Shown: positions 43,052 through 54,500 of the stretch, piece by piece | Numbering within the stretch: the first letter of the stretch is position 1 | How the letters are laid out: every line of letters starts with the position of its first letter | DNA from: Apostichopus japonicus | Taxonomy: Eukaryota > Echinodermata > Holothuroidea > Aspidochirotida > Stichopodidae | Assembly: GCF_037975245.1 (NCBI RefSeq) | Contig: NC_092576.1 | Span: forward strand, 19,244,111 to 19,308,110 | Direction: 5' to 3' | Length of the DNA stretch: 64,000 nucleotides | Position numbers and translations under genes: made by a program | Notes under the pieces: generated by a model | Seen by the model: only the letters and a program-made list of their open reading frames with translations | Database searches by the model: none | Told to the model about the DNA's origin: nothing

Positions 43052-43456
43052 TTTCATACCCCTAAATTGACACATCTGTCGATAAGCTTACTGTAGTGAA
43101 GGCCTAAGTAAACATCCATTATCTTTGGATGCTGTTTGCTATGCTCTGAGCCTCTAACCTCAGAAAGGTCAGGTCCCAGAGATTAGTGGTATTATAGAGG
43201 TAATTTTGGTTATTTTTAGGGAGTAAGATTTCCAAATGCCCCAAAACATGCACAAACACAATTTGATCAGCATATACCTGAAATGGATTCAAACTCATGA
43301 AATATTTAACTCTGCTTGGCTGCAAAAAGTTATGGTTGCCTGCTGTATAGTTGCTAGTACTAGCTACAGTATTAGTAGGCTAGTATAGTAATAGTAGTAT
43401 TAGTAGGCCTAGGCCTAGTAATATTTGGAGGTGCGTCAATTATTAAGCCTTTACTT
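43052..43456. repeat. Second copy of the 27878-28284 repeat (empty site)
   Basis: Diverged direct repeat of the right part of the 27384-28278 element, ending with the same GGTGCGTCAATTAT terminus. At its left edge TTTCAT is single, showing the state before the nested MITE inserted. Confidence 0.7.
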
Positions 43457-44359
43457 TAAAAGATCTGGAAGATCACCAGGCTGCAAAATGTGTAGGTTGA
43501 CCAGTCTGTTACAGGTATATACTTTAATTTATTTATCACATTTTATATTCCGAGTATCAGCAAAGGCAGTAGCAGGCAGCTGTGATTTACCATAGCCAGT
43601 AATACTGATAGGTCCAATTTAGGGCTAACGTTAGGCCTAGGCTAGTCTACTCTAACTCTAACCATGGTCTTACTTTATTGTGTTCAGCATGAAGATATTT
43701 ACTCTAAATGTTATTAATATATCCGGAACACTTTTAAGGAATTTACTTACAATGCATATACTCCACCAAAGTTCCAAACGCCAACTTCAAATGGGCAACG
43801 TTTACGGTAACCTGCGGCACTTTACTTTGTAGACTACATGGCTAGGCCCACATAAAGGAACGTTGAATGTAGGCTATTGGGATAGCAACGATACGATCCG
43901 ATCGACTGCCCTGCCACCGAACACAGAAAGAACTGCTTATTGATGGGGGCGTTGTTTCGTTACGTGTAAACTTGCCAGTTAAAATAGAAACTCTTATTTT
44001 CTTAAATATCCCAAATTAATGGAAGAAAAAGTACAAACACGAAGATTTCAGTGTAATTAGAGGAACCTTTAAGTTTCGGAACTATATATAGCCGCATTTG
44101 GTCAAAATCGAGGTGTAAAGTTGGGATCAACATATATACCACGTATATCTACTACGTAATTCTGTTATATACCCTTCGGAATTACCTCCACTTTTGAGGG
44201 GAAATTTTACCTTTTAAATGAACGATTTTTTTTTTGTAACTTCGGAATTGAAAAGTTTATGAGGTTTTCTCTTAACTCGAAATAATCATTCCTCAAAGGA
44301 AGTGAAATTGATTGAACAAGAAGACCCTAGACTTAGGTTTACCTGATGTCAGGTAAACC
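43457..44359. other. Unannotated intergenic DNA
   Basis: No gene. AGGTTTACCTGA-TG-TCAGGTAAACCT, a 12-bp palindrome with a 2-bp centre, lies at about 44335-44360 next to the inverted border sequence. Confidence 0.4.
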
Positions 44360-44544
<185 letters not shown>

Positions 44545-44847
44545 GGGGGTTGTAATTATGGGTAAATCGTCATTTAAATATTCATTATACGTGACTAATA
44601 TCATTAATATAAAAAAAAGATAGGGAGAACGTCATCAATTATTGTGCTGTTCACCTTACTGTAAATTTCCCCTTTTGCTTTGTTCTTCATTTTTCCTTTT
44701 TACTCTGCTCAGTGAACTTTCAAAAGCTGAACAAAACTACTTAGTCAAGCATCCTTCAAACATCCTTATTGATACTTAAGGCAGTTAAAATAACGTTTCC
44801 TCGAACTGAATATTGAAAAGCGGATTTTATGACCAGACTAGACAATT

Positions 44848-44994
44848 ACATTACCACTATATAGTTTCTTTTCAATCGTAATTTCAGATAACGATAACGT
44901 ACCACGGCTGTATTTAGCATTCCTATAACACATTCACAACGTAAGCGTTCACAGCAAGTGGCAGGTTTTACTAAGTGGAAAGACATCATTCATC
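44848..44994 (+). promoter_or_regulatory. Promoter and 5' UTR of copy F
   Basis: TATATAG at 44858-44864, starting 137 bp before the ATG, with about 150 bp conserved with copy E. The ISRE-like GAAAAGAAAC (minus strand) directly follows the TATA. The conserved TATA-to-ATG spacing in two loci supports a real core promoter. Confidence 0.6.
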
Positions 44995-45001
44995 ATGACT
45001 G
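44995..45001 (+). CDS. Copy F exon 1 (ATGACTG)
   Basis: Seven coding bases, then GTAAGT. Phase 1 matches exon 2. The identical heptamer and donor occur in copy E with the same TATA spacing. Confidence 0.7.
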
Positions 45002-48000
45002 GTAAGTTTGTAAATGATAAAGAGATAGTGAATAAGTTGTTAATATTATTAAATTTGAACTCCTTTATGAATACAATATCGTAACACTTTTTCATAATAG
45101 CTGATACAGAGTAAAATGCCTATGAAAGATGACTATGACGAAGATTTTGTCAACGTCGACTACGATGATGATGACGGTGACGATGAATATAATTAATATT
45201 TTAATACGTAAATCGTAATGCACATGGATTGCCTGCAGACCACGTCTATCAAGCAGTGATGTCATACTTTATTGTACAAAAGAGGATGCTAACATTATTG
45301 CTTTTATTTGAATTGTTATGTGTTTGTATGTTGTACCAGGTATGGCTTAACTACATTGTATTTGTATGTATGGTTTAACTAGTATATTGAAAGCATGCAG
45401 GCCAATAACCATTCGTGTTGGTTATTTGTATCACAAGTATCCACCATCAATTTCTTCATACTATGAGACTTATTGAGTAGACAAAAAAGAGGGATGTGTT
45501 TTGTTGACTTAAACGCTGGAGGGGTCACTTCAGCATGTGCTTGTGAGCTGTGATAATCTGTTTCTGCTTGTCCTACGTATTTTGACTTAGTACTTTGGTT
45601 ACACATACAAAAGTTTATACATAAAACGATATAACAAAGACACTTCATCAAAAAGTCCAATAATTAAGTAATAAAAAGGGGAACAATGTTAAGATGATAG
45701 GATATAATAAAAAATACATCCACATATACAAAAAATAATACATAAAACGATATAAGAAACAGACTACAAAAAAAACATTCTAAGTGCTTGGATGGAATGT
45801 ATAAAGTAGCATGGTAAATAAATGAGGGATCTGTTTTAGGACCCCTGTTATTCTAAATCTATGTAAACGATATTAAAAATGTTGTACCTGACGAGTCCTT
45901 AAGACTTTTTGCTGATGACACAAACGTTTTTGTCCACGACAAAAACTGTACCAATATCGTGCTTAAAGCACAATCAACGTTAAGCAGTATCAAAAATTGG
46001 TTTGATGCCAACAGACTTACCTTGAATCTTGGGAAAACTAACTTTACTATTTTCATGCCAAAGATAATGTTTCTCATTCGTGTCCAGAGCATTTTGTATT
46101 GAATAATACTAATATTTGTAAAACAGATTGCGTCAAATATCTTGGCCTTATGATTGATGATAAATTGTCATTCAAGCAACATATTGATGACCTTTGTAAT
46201 TGTCTTGTTAAGTTTAATGGCATTTTCTATCGCCTCCGGGATTCGCTCACTCCCTCTGTAGCTATTCAGCTTTACTATTCACTGGTTCGTTCTAAGATTT
46301 CTTACGGTGCTGAAATTTATGGCATCCTACCAGTACTTTGCACAAAGACCTTGGTATTCTTAAGGTCAGCGACATTCATGTTCTCAAGATGTGTTCTTTT
46401 ATTTATAAGTATATCAACAATATTCTCCCCCGTGTCTTTAGTGATATTGTTAATCCCTGTAATTCCGCGTATATTCGTAACAGTACGAGGAATAATACCC
46501 ATTTTTCTGTTAGCAAACATCACTCCAAACACGGTAAATTACTCTTGAACAACTACTGCTGTAAAACCTGGAAACTGCTTTCAAATGATATAAAAACTGT
46601 TAAATCTTATGTAACGTTTAAGCGAAAACTTAAAGCCCACCTAATTGAAAACTACACTGACTGAGTATTGATTATCTCTACTCTTCATTGTTACCTTCTT
46701 TCTTCGTTTTCTTGTTATTTTTGGTCGCTAGCTCGATAAACTACTATTGTTTTTCTAGTGTCCTGTTTATACTATACCACTTTGTTCTATTGTTCTTATG
46801 TATAGACGAAATAAAAAATGAAATGAAATGAGTTACTGTAAACTTACGTTCGGTATATGGGGGGGGGGATTGTTAGATTTATGCTCGATTTGTGCAGGAG
46901 ACTTTTAAGTTCAGTATACAAAGAGTGATTCTGAATACTGTAATAAATCTTATTTGCTATTTTTGTAAACTAAGTTCTTGCAGCAGCATTTACATTTTCT
47001 TAAAGTATATTGTAATCTAAATTGAATATAGCTGATGTGTATTTAAGAAACTTCGTTCTTCTTTCTTTGCTTTTTTACAATATAAAATGGTACCAGACAG
47101 GCACTGTATAGATCACGTGTGCCAGGGTAGAATAGTTAGTATCGGACAAATTTCCTTTAGAATTTTGGTTAAAGAGAGACACAACATAAGCCACACTAGA
47201 TATAATACAATTTTCTTAATACCTTGATACATTGCAAGAAAAGGTCAAACTGTCGTCTCTGCACACTCCCAGTTCTAGGAGTAATAGGTTAACATATTCA
47301 CGGAAACAATTTTACCACTCAACTTTATTTATTCTAGATCGACAGCCTCCTCCATATGATAACAAGTCGGGAATTCCGCCTCAACAAGGTTATCCGCCTC
47401 AACAAGGTTACCCGCCTCAACAAGGTCATCCGCCTCAACAGCAGCAACATGAAGTTACAGCGGTACGTATAGGACTGGTGTTAACTATGAAGAAAATGTA
47501 GGCAGCGCTGCAAGCAATAATGTTTTTTTTTTAATTTTCTAATTGTATCTTTCAAAAGAATATTCAGAGGCAGATGTTCTAACGTTTGTTATTGGCAATA
47601 TTGTTAAACATGATCACAGAATATTTCCAATTCATATCTCAATATACCAACCCACTATTTTATTATACAAAACTTATGATATCCACAGCTTTATAAGTAC
47701 GCTGCCGACCTTAGGACTTCTTTCAAATTTATGTACGAATTTTTCAAGCATACGTAATTATCAAAGGCAACAACGGAGAGCCAAACGTTTCGTACAATCG
47801 AAACCTAAATGATATGTCAACTTAAGCGTATTATATATCCATTAGGAGTTACACTTAGGCGTGGCATCAATTCACATGTCAAAGACAGAAAAGAGAAATA
47901 GATAGTTTGGAACCTATAGGCGCCATTCCTTTAACATATAGCCGTGATAGTTTACTTGTCTTCATGAAGTACTTTAATCATAACAAGCGCAATACATTTT

Positions 48001-48467
48001 AACTTATATGTGAGATACGTTTAATGTATTGGTGCATTTGTTGTAACATATAGGCATGCTGCAGTTACGATACTCTTGAATATATATATACACATTAAGG
48101 TTTATGTATTTTCTTCTCCTTCTCTGTCTTCGGCATGTTAGTTTCAAATATTACTCGCTAATAATTACGTAAGTCGCCATACTTCTGTTATACTATTAAA
48201 AGAATTGTCTGGTGTAAGATTTTGATACATTGTCCTTGTAGTTATTATTTTCCTCTTTCTAACCATATAAAAATTGTCCCAATTTGACGTTTTCTTCTTG
48301 TAGAAATCTGGTTTTCAAATTCACCAGTTTCTCACCAAAAGTACCGTTTGTTCGAACGCTTCAATATGGTGATTGACATAGTGCTTGCAAACAGGCAAAA
48401 CATGCGACTTAAAGTTGGCACTCCCATTTCCTCAGCAAATAAACTCTCCCGTGTAAGCACATTGGAT

Positions 48468-48506
<39 letters not shown>

Positions 48507-50842
48507 ACGTACATACTCTCGAACGTATATCCTACGATACCCAGTTGGTGTACTTGTATAGCGTTGCACATAGTACACTCACACTCAAACCACAGTTCAT
48601 AAACTGTTCTTCGAAAACGCTGAAATAAAATTCATGGATCAAAATAACAGTAAGAGGAAACTTGAAAAGTATTCGTAACACCGAAAGATACAACTTGGAA
48701 GAATCGATGTCAGGCCAGAATGTAGCACCGAGAAGCTTAGGCCTCGCAGAACTGTCCGATTGTAAACGTTAGAGTAGCCTACACATGCGACGATTCTTCG
48801 CGCTGGAGTTGGATAGCGCGATGTATAAACAAAGAAGAGTGTGTTGTTCAAAGTTATATTGTGTTACACAAAGACCATGAAACCGCCGATCTACTACATA
48901 TATGGCGGCTTAAGGAGTTTTTGAAAACATATCTAATTTATAAGAAATTTCACCGGAAATAAAGGAAGAAATTTATCTGTATACAAACGCGGTTTTTGTT
49001 GTGAGTACCGTATAGGTATTATGTACTGTACGAAGGGTGGGTTATGTCGCAATCTGCATTAGCATAGCTGACGTAACGTTCTGTACTGTTTAAATCTATT
49101 TGAAATGTCTATCCTTAACGATTAAAAAACGGTTTTTCTGTCAAATGCAACATTAGCGTTCTCATACTTTGACAACATGTTTGGAAAATTATTTATCATT
49201 TTGTAAGGTAACTTTTTTGGGCCACCAGACAATCCTTTTAAATGCTGATATTTATGTAGACATTCCTACACATACTTGACATTTCTATACAGTTTTCCAC
49301 AATCATGGAACGTTTGGCTCTCCTTTAAAAACAACAACAACGGGATTGAAACCTATGTAATCTATAGTTTGCGTTAGTATAGTCCTGGGCACACTATGGT
49401 TATAAATGAAGCTGATTGGCATTTTCTTACTCCATACCAGCCCAACACGGGCGGGTACAGGATTTGAACATGGAGGAATGCGGCCATGGTGTAGCTTAAA
49501 GTGAGCTGGAATGTGGGAAGAGTGTATGTATGAATATTATTCAACATTGGTAATTTATGACATCATAACACTGTTACAGACATGACTCTGTTATGATATA
49601 CTAATGGCCGATAGTAGGCTACCCCGATGTGATTTTGTTACATGTATAGTTTGCTAATCTTGCTTTATTTCCCGTATATAGATCAACACTGTCGCTGCCG
49701 CCACACAGCCTGCTCCTGTCACAATTGTTCGTACAACCCAGGTACAACCCAATGACTACTTGGTATTTGCAATTCTGGTCACCATTTTCTGTTTCTGGCC
49801 TACTGGTATCGTGGCTATTGTATTTGCAGCTAAAGTAAGTATTTTATGAGGATCATTGCCATTCTAGCATATTTCTGGCTAGTACAGAATGATCAGATTT
49901 ATAACCCTATGTTTGGTTTCCTACATTAAATACCTCCAGTGTTGCACCTAAATATGCTAGGAAAAATGGTCACCCATTGCTCAAACACTTTACTGCCACC
50001 CTCGGGAGGTATCACTAACACATCTGTAGTTGTCACCTTTAACATGAAAATGTCTTAAAAGGTCCGACCCTCTCATCTCCCACCGCTTCCTAAAAACTTT
50101 AGCAAACCTTTATTACATGTGAATCACTCTTCATTACCAGTTCAATAGTAATATAATCCCATATGATCCAATTATATATTAATCCGCTGGCGAATAGTAT
50201 GGTGTCATCATTTCATTTTTGGAAAAAGGAACCTGAAAATTGGCCCCTAAAACCAGCCTGTTTTTGTTTTTGTTTTTGTGAAACTGGTAGTAGGAGGGGA
50301 AGATTGGTTAATGCAGGAGCGTAGTCTACCTTCGTAGTGTCATGGGGGGGGGGGGTTGCAAATTTTCTTTGAATGTTATTATATTGATACATGATTTTTC
50401 ATTTTTCAAAATAGTGTCATCATCGTTATCATTTTAACCACCATTTGTTTTTACGACTTTGCGTGCGTGTGTTATATATATGTACGGCATCTACCAGACA
50501 GTTTTTAAGGGGGGGGGGGGGGGAGGTACATGTTCGCATCATAATTGTAGCTACGGCCCTGTGTGATATTAATCATATAAAGCAGATCCATCATAGTACG
50601 TGTGTGCAGGTATACGCAGGTATATCATATCTCAGTGAAAGCTATACCCGTCTTCCTTTTCAAGTGATCAAATGTCTATTTATATCTTTTCATGTTTATT
50701 TCTTGACAAGGTGAAAAGCCTTTTCAGTAGTGGTGACATACAAGGTGCCGAGCAAGCCTCTGCAAGCGCTAAGTTGTGGACGAAGATCTCCCTTGGTATC
50801 GGTATTGTTTGGATCACTGTTTACGTGATAATTCAATTATAA
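44995..50842 (+). CDS. CD225/dispanin copy F, complete four-exon gene
   Basis: CDS exons: 44995-45001 (ATGACTG), 47338-47462, 49682-49834 and 50711-50842. All introns are GT-AG with phases 1, 0, 0. The product is 138 residues: an N-terminal region of 44 with a PPPY motif and repeated Pro-Pro-Gln-Gln-Gly-Tyr, then a Thr/Val-rich stretch, membrane segment 1 (about residues 71-95), the Gly-Asp-x-x-Gly-Ala loop (about 102-118) and membrane segment 2 ending at a TAA. Small size, two membrane segments and the CD225 loop make it IFITM/dispanin-like, probably in endosomal or plasma membrane; antiviral function is inference. Intron 1 holds a LINE remnant, intron 2 a MITE. Membrane segment 1 has IFCFWPTG where A, B and G have ICCFLPTG. 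Confidence 0.8.
45002..45817 (+). other. Copy F intron 1, first part
   Basis: Begins GTAAGTTTGTAAAT like copy E. A GAC/GATGAC-like stretch at 45120-45200 is shared with E. No gene. Confidence 0.5.
45818..46831 (+). mobile_element. 5'-truncated LINE remnant (reverse transcriptase C-terminal half)
   Basis: It starts at a Gly-Ser-Val-Leu-Gly-Pro-Leu-Leu-Phe motif. A Phe-Ala-Asp-Asp catalytic motif follows at about 45907-45918, then a Trp-Phe-x-x-Asn-Arg-Leu-x-Leu-Asn motif and a Leu-Gly-x-x-Ile/Met-Asp stretch. The frame is broken by a TAA just after the first motif and by at least two shifts (about 46095 and 46340). The last part ends at 46664 and is followed by a short 3' UTR with an AAATG repeat tail. 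Features fit a CR1/jockey-group non-LTR element inserted on the sense strand of F intron 1. It is inactive. Confidence 0.8.
46832..47337 (+). other. Copy F intron 1, last part
   Basis: AT-rich intron sequence with a G-run at about 46860. The acceptor TTTATTTATTCTAG ends it. No gene. Confidence 0.45.
47338..47462 (+). CDS. Copy F exon 2 (Pro/Gln-rich, PPxY)
   Basis: 125 nt between a TTTATTCTAG acceptor and GTACGT donor. It encodes QPPPYDNKSG, then four tandem repeats of about seven residues (Pro-Pro-Gln-Gln-Gly-x-x). PPPY fits the PPxY ligand of WW domains; human IFITM3 has a PPxY in its N-terminus bound by NEDD4-type ligases. Confidence 0.8.
48199..49238. mobile_element. TA-flanked MITE, copy 2, in F intron 2
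   Basis: 1,040 bp with AAAGAATTGTCTGG at the left and CCAGACAATCCTTT at the right, bordered by TA on both sides. Copy A intron 2 has the empty site near 753. Orientation is opposite to 12288-13253. It contains a short TA microsatellite (48472-48506). No transposase. Confidence 0.8.
49682..49834 (+). CDS. Copy F exon 3 (membrane segment 1)
   Basis: 51 codons in phase 0, nearly identical to copy A exon 3. Replacements in the membrane segment change ICCFLPTG to IFCFWPTG, removing one of the paired cysteines. Confidence 0.85.
50711..50842 (+). CDS. Copy F exon 4 (CD225 loop, membrane segment 2, stop)
   Basis: 43 codons plus TAA after a TTCTTGACAAG acceptor. VKSLFSSGDIQGAEQASASA, then Lys-Leu-Trp and an Ile/Val-rich segment. 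The 3' UTR has GCC/CGC-rich microsatellite sequence and an ATTAAA at 51129. Confidence 0.85.
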   Translation: MKSLFSSGDIQGAEQASASAKLWTKISLGIGIVWITVYVIIQL

Positions 50843-51943
50843 ACATCATCGTCGGCGCCGCCACTACAGCCGCCACCATCTCCGCCTTTGACTACTAATA
50901 TTGATGGAGACGTACGGAAAGACAAATCTCTTCATTTGCTCTTTTTTTTCTTTGATATATCAAATTATAAACATCGTCGCCGCCGCCATCGTCTACTCCT
51001 CCTGATGACGTACGGAAGGACAAAGAATATCTCATTATTCGCTCTTTTTTCTCTCTCTTTCTCTTTTCATTTTTATTAAACTATACTACTCAGATGATAC
51101 ATATTTGTTTCTTAAAGCAAAACAAATGATTAAAGTTAATTTAAAATAATGTTGTTGATTCAAAATAGTTAGACTGAATATGAACCAGGTTATCTTTTTG
51201 ACGATCTTTTCAAATAGCGATATTTCTAATATTTGGTGTTAATGATTTCTTTTACCATTATAACTGAGTGTCCTCAGATAAAATAGTAATCGGTCTTAAC
51301 TCATTTGATCAACTCTATACACATCGGCACCGTCAGGGCACAACATAATGTACTCTATTTTCAAACACGATGTCTTCCAGAATCCCCTACAAATCTGTAA
51401 GCAGCCATATACTTCATTCTAACAACTTCCCTATGTACAGTATATCTTAAGTCATTGCCCTATAAACCGCTATCATTTCATATTCAGAACTTGAGAACAT
51501 AAACAGACGTACACCATTCTAATAATTTGTATATGACTGAAGTCATCGAATGCCCTTTGCACCGTGATTATGTACCGAAGTGTACTGTGGTCGGTCTTTT
51601 TTTGGCTCTTTGTTGTTCATATAACAAACAATCAATCTAAAAAGAAAAATTCATTTGTACTTGAAGGTAAAGAAAAATAATGGAAGTAAGAGTTTAACAT
51701 TTTTTTATGTGAACATCAGCTAAAAAGAAAAATTAAGTTCAGTTCAATCAAGGAAACTAATACCCTCTTCAGTTACAGTCCAACATATTTCTTTGAAATA
51801 CATATTTTTGTAAAGATTTTTTTTTTATAATCCATGCTACCTTTACTGATGGGAAACCCTTTATTTTCTTACCATTGAAATATATTAATGTTAATATCTG
51901 TCTGTGTGAATGTTTATGTAGAACAGAAGATACTGAAACCAAA
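50843..51943 (+). other. 3' UTR and flank of copy F
   Basis: Similar to the 3' flank of copy A (2332-3411), but with two CGCCGCC-like triplet microsatellites just after the stop and lacking the 150-bp unit present at 2905-3060. Similarity to A ends abruptly at about 51941. Confidence 0.55.
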
Positions 51944-51946
51944 AAT

Positions 51947-51993
51947 TAGAACTACAAGGACAATGCATCCAAATCTTCTACCAGACAATTCCT
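51947..51993. mobile_element. Right end of the TA-flanked MITE (truncated)
   Basis: Only the last about 50 bp of the element (equivalent to 13207-13253), ending CCAGACAATTCCTT and followed by TAATCTATG as in copy 1. The left part is missing, and copy A 3' flank sequence abuts it directly. Confidence 0.75.
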
Positions 51994-52671
51994 TTAATCT
52001 ATGCAACTTGTCGGTAAGAAGGTGGGGGGGGGGGGGGGGTGGAGAGTAGAAAGGAATACCGTCATAGAATATGATCCTTTTATGCACGTAAATATCAGTA
52101 GGCTTATCCTAATCAAACTATCCATATTTACCAGTACATCCACAAAATCAAGTTTTTGGAGTTTAGACACTTCGGTGGAAAACTTTATATTGTCATGGAA
52201 TGAATAAACAGTTCAAGTAAGTTAATTGCGCGTTTCTCAGCGACCGTTTCGCCCGACAAAAAAATATCGTCACTGTTTGTGTAATAATGTTATGTAAGTG
52301 GAAACACAGATATCACTTCCTGGTCCGATTAACTTTACACTTGGTAGATATGGGCCTGGGTATGAGTTGTAGAGCCTGCATGACGAATGACGTCATATAT
52401 GGTCTAAGGTCAAACGTCAAAGAACCAAATATCACGTATTCTCGTAAGCCAAAATAAGTACAGTAACTATAATGACTATACATAACCATCTGAGTAATAT
52501 ACAAATAACCAAAATAAAACTGATCTTAAACTATGGAACAGAGACATGGTATACGGAGCAGTTTTCTTTTTCTCCCTCAAACCAGATTGGGTCGGTTTGA
52601 AAGTTTACTTGCGGTTTGGACAATTCCAAACTTGCCCCCGTCCCCCAAGTCTCTTCATGCGGCATCAAGTT

Positions 52672-52815
52672 TTAAGTACCCATGGCAATGTTAAGTATAA
52701 CAGAGATTGTTATCAAGATTAAACCAATAACAAGAGAAATCAAAGACAACTTTTTTGCTATTGCTGCAGCGTCTTGGGCCCCATCTAGATCCCCACGGTT
52801 GAAAAGATCTTTGAC
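52672..52815 (-). CDS. CD225 copy G exon 4
   Basis: 47 codons plus TAA on the minus strand, after a TTTTTTTCAG acceptor. VKDLFNRGDLDGAQDAAAIA and a second membrane segment, with only a few codons differing from copy B (for example Ala-Ile for Ala-Lys, Ile-Ala for Ile-Thr). The frame is intact. Confidence 0.8.
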   Translation of the reverse strand, partial: VKDLFNRGDLDGAQDAAAIAKKLSLISLVIGLILITISVILNIAMGT

Positions 52816-53849
52816 CTGAAAAAAACAGAGGATAGTAGTGCATGAAGAAAGTTATAAACAGAATATTAAAAGAAAAGTCCAGGTCAAAATTTGATATGTT
52901 AAAGAGGAACATAATCTACGCACTCTAGTTAAATTTGCATTTAATTCCTTTGCACCGTTTTTGAGATATTGACAGTTGAAGTTGCCACCTTTGTTACCAA
53001 AAGTGAAATTGGAGCAAACTGGTGTGACGTCATAGTTACACAAAAATGTTTTGACCTGGACTATTCTTTTAAAGGTGCAAGAACGCGTCTGGTTTAATGA
53101 GCTTTCCATGTGTCATAACAACGACAAACCATTTTGAGTGACTTCCTCTTTCGTCTGTGCCTTCCATGACTCTTTAACAGTCGATAGGTTGAGAAAGCTA
53201 ATCGATTCTTTCAATTAAAAGTCAACATCAATCAATATATTGAAAACGATATAGGGCAGGAGAAAAACGTAACTCTTTTGGCTTTTATGCTTGCCAAATC
53301 CAAATACTTGAATAATGCATTGCTTTCATTAGATTTTATGACTAAATATATTCATTATAGTTAATGAGAGATATATACTCGAGTCACTGGGTTATAGTAG
53401 CTTATATTTTACCTTTGACCGAGTGACGTGCCCATGATTCCAAAGGTGGTCGGGGGGAGGGGGCAAACTTAAAATTTTGCACCATCTGATCTAAGTATAT
53501 GGGGCTGAACTTTCACCGAAGTACCAAAGGCGTATACAAGATTTAATAATGTAGCGGGGATACCCTCTGATCATTGAAGGCGACATTTATGTTAGGTGGC
53601 CTCCCCCATAGATTTGTTTTGTCACTCTAGATGTCGAGTATTGCATTCTGATGTATGCTAAGATTATACTTTAAAGCTATAAGTAGCTCTTAACAGAACA
53701 AAAGTATACTACAAAATACCGTAAAGAACTCGTGCATGTCCTCTAGTCGCAACCTTATACTGCAGGATTTTTGCAATAGATAAGTAAATTTCTTGACAGG
53801 CGTTATTCATTTCGTAGAGTATAAGGATGAAAACGGATAAATCACTTAC

Positions 53850-53981
53850 TCTGCTAGAAAACACAATCGCTGCGATACCAGTGGGAAGGAAACAGCATAT
53901 CGTTACAAAAATAGCCAGAGCCATGTAATTATTAGGCTCAACTTGAGCATCACGAGGGATAGTTACCGTGGTTGGAATCAC
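53850..53981 (-). CDS. CD225 copy G exon 3 (5' exons not visible)
   Basis: 44 codons in phase 0, with a TTTTCTCTAG acceptor and GTAAGT donor. Same as copy B exon 3 except Ile for Thr at the second codon. Similarity to copy B stops at about 54215, roughly 120 bp short of where the 29-nt exon 2 would be, and the LTR element starts at 54501. Exons 1-2 are not in the window, so G is either 5'-truncated or uses exons beyond the right edge. Confidence 0.75.
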
Positions 53982-54239
53982 CTAGAGAAAATACATAATT
54001 TATCATTGGTTAAGAGACACAGTTTTGTCATTTATTGTGATATAATGTATGTAAACTTACCGCGATACTGATTTAATTTCAAACATTGAGGTGAGATACA
54101 CTCTGATGTAAGCTTCATGTTGAAACATTGTTAACATTGAGCAAAGATAAGAACGTTTGTAATGTAACGTTTGTAATGGTAACACATGCATGCATGATCA
54201 TTATACAACGTGATTATCGTGAATGTTTAACAGTCATAT

Positions 54240-54500
54240 TCATTGTGTAGCCTAACAGACAGAATTTATTACAAATGCAGGCTTTATAAAATCCAACAAT
54301 TTCTCAAAGGGGAAAATCCCCCCCCCCCCCCACTCCCTAACTTTCACACATCCAACCCCAACCCTTGGTTCAATTATAAAATCATCAGGTCGTTTGGTTT
54401 TACTGTTTTGTCTTACTACTACAACTGTACAGTTAAGTGATACAATTGATCTTTTTCATCTCTTACATCAGCTTTAATAAATAAACCTTCGTCGATGTGT
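54240..54500. other. Spacer between copy G and the LTR element
   Basis: No similarity to copy B seen. A C-run lies near 54320. It ends with the target site GTGT (54497-54500). Confidence 0.5.

Noticed and set aside
27878-43456. Direct repeats 27878-28284 and 43052-43456 as LTRs of a 15 kb element
   Set aside because: They are diverged, lack TG/CA ends, PBS or pol sequence, and one copy belongs to a TIR element.
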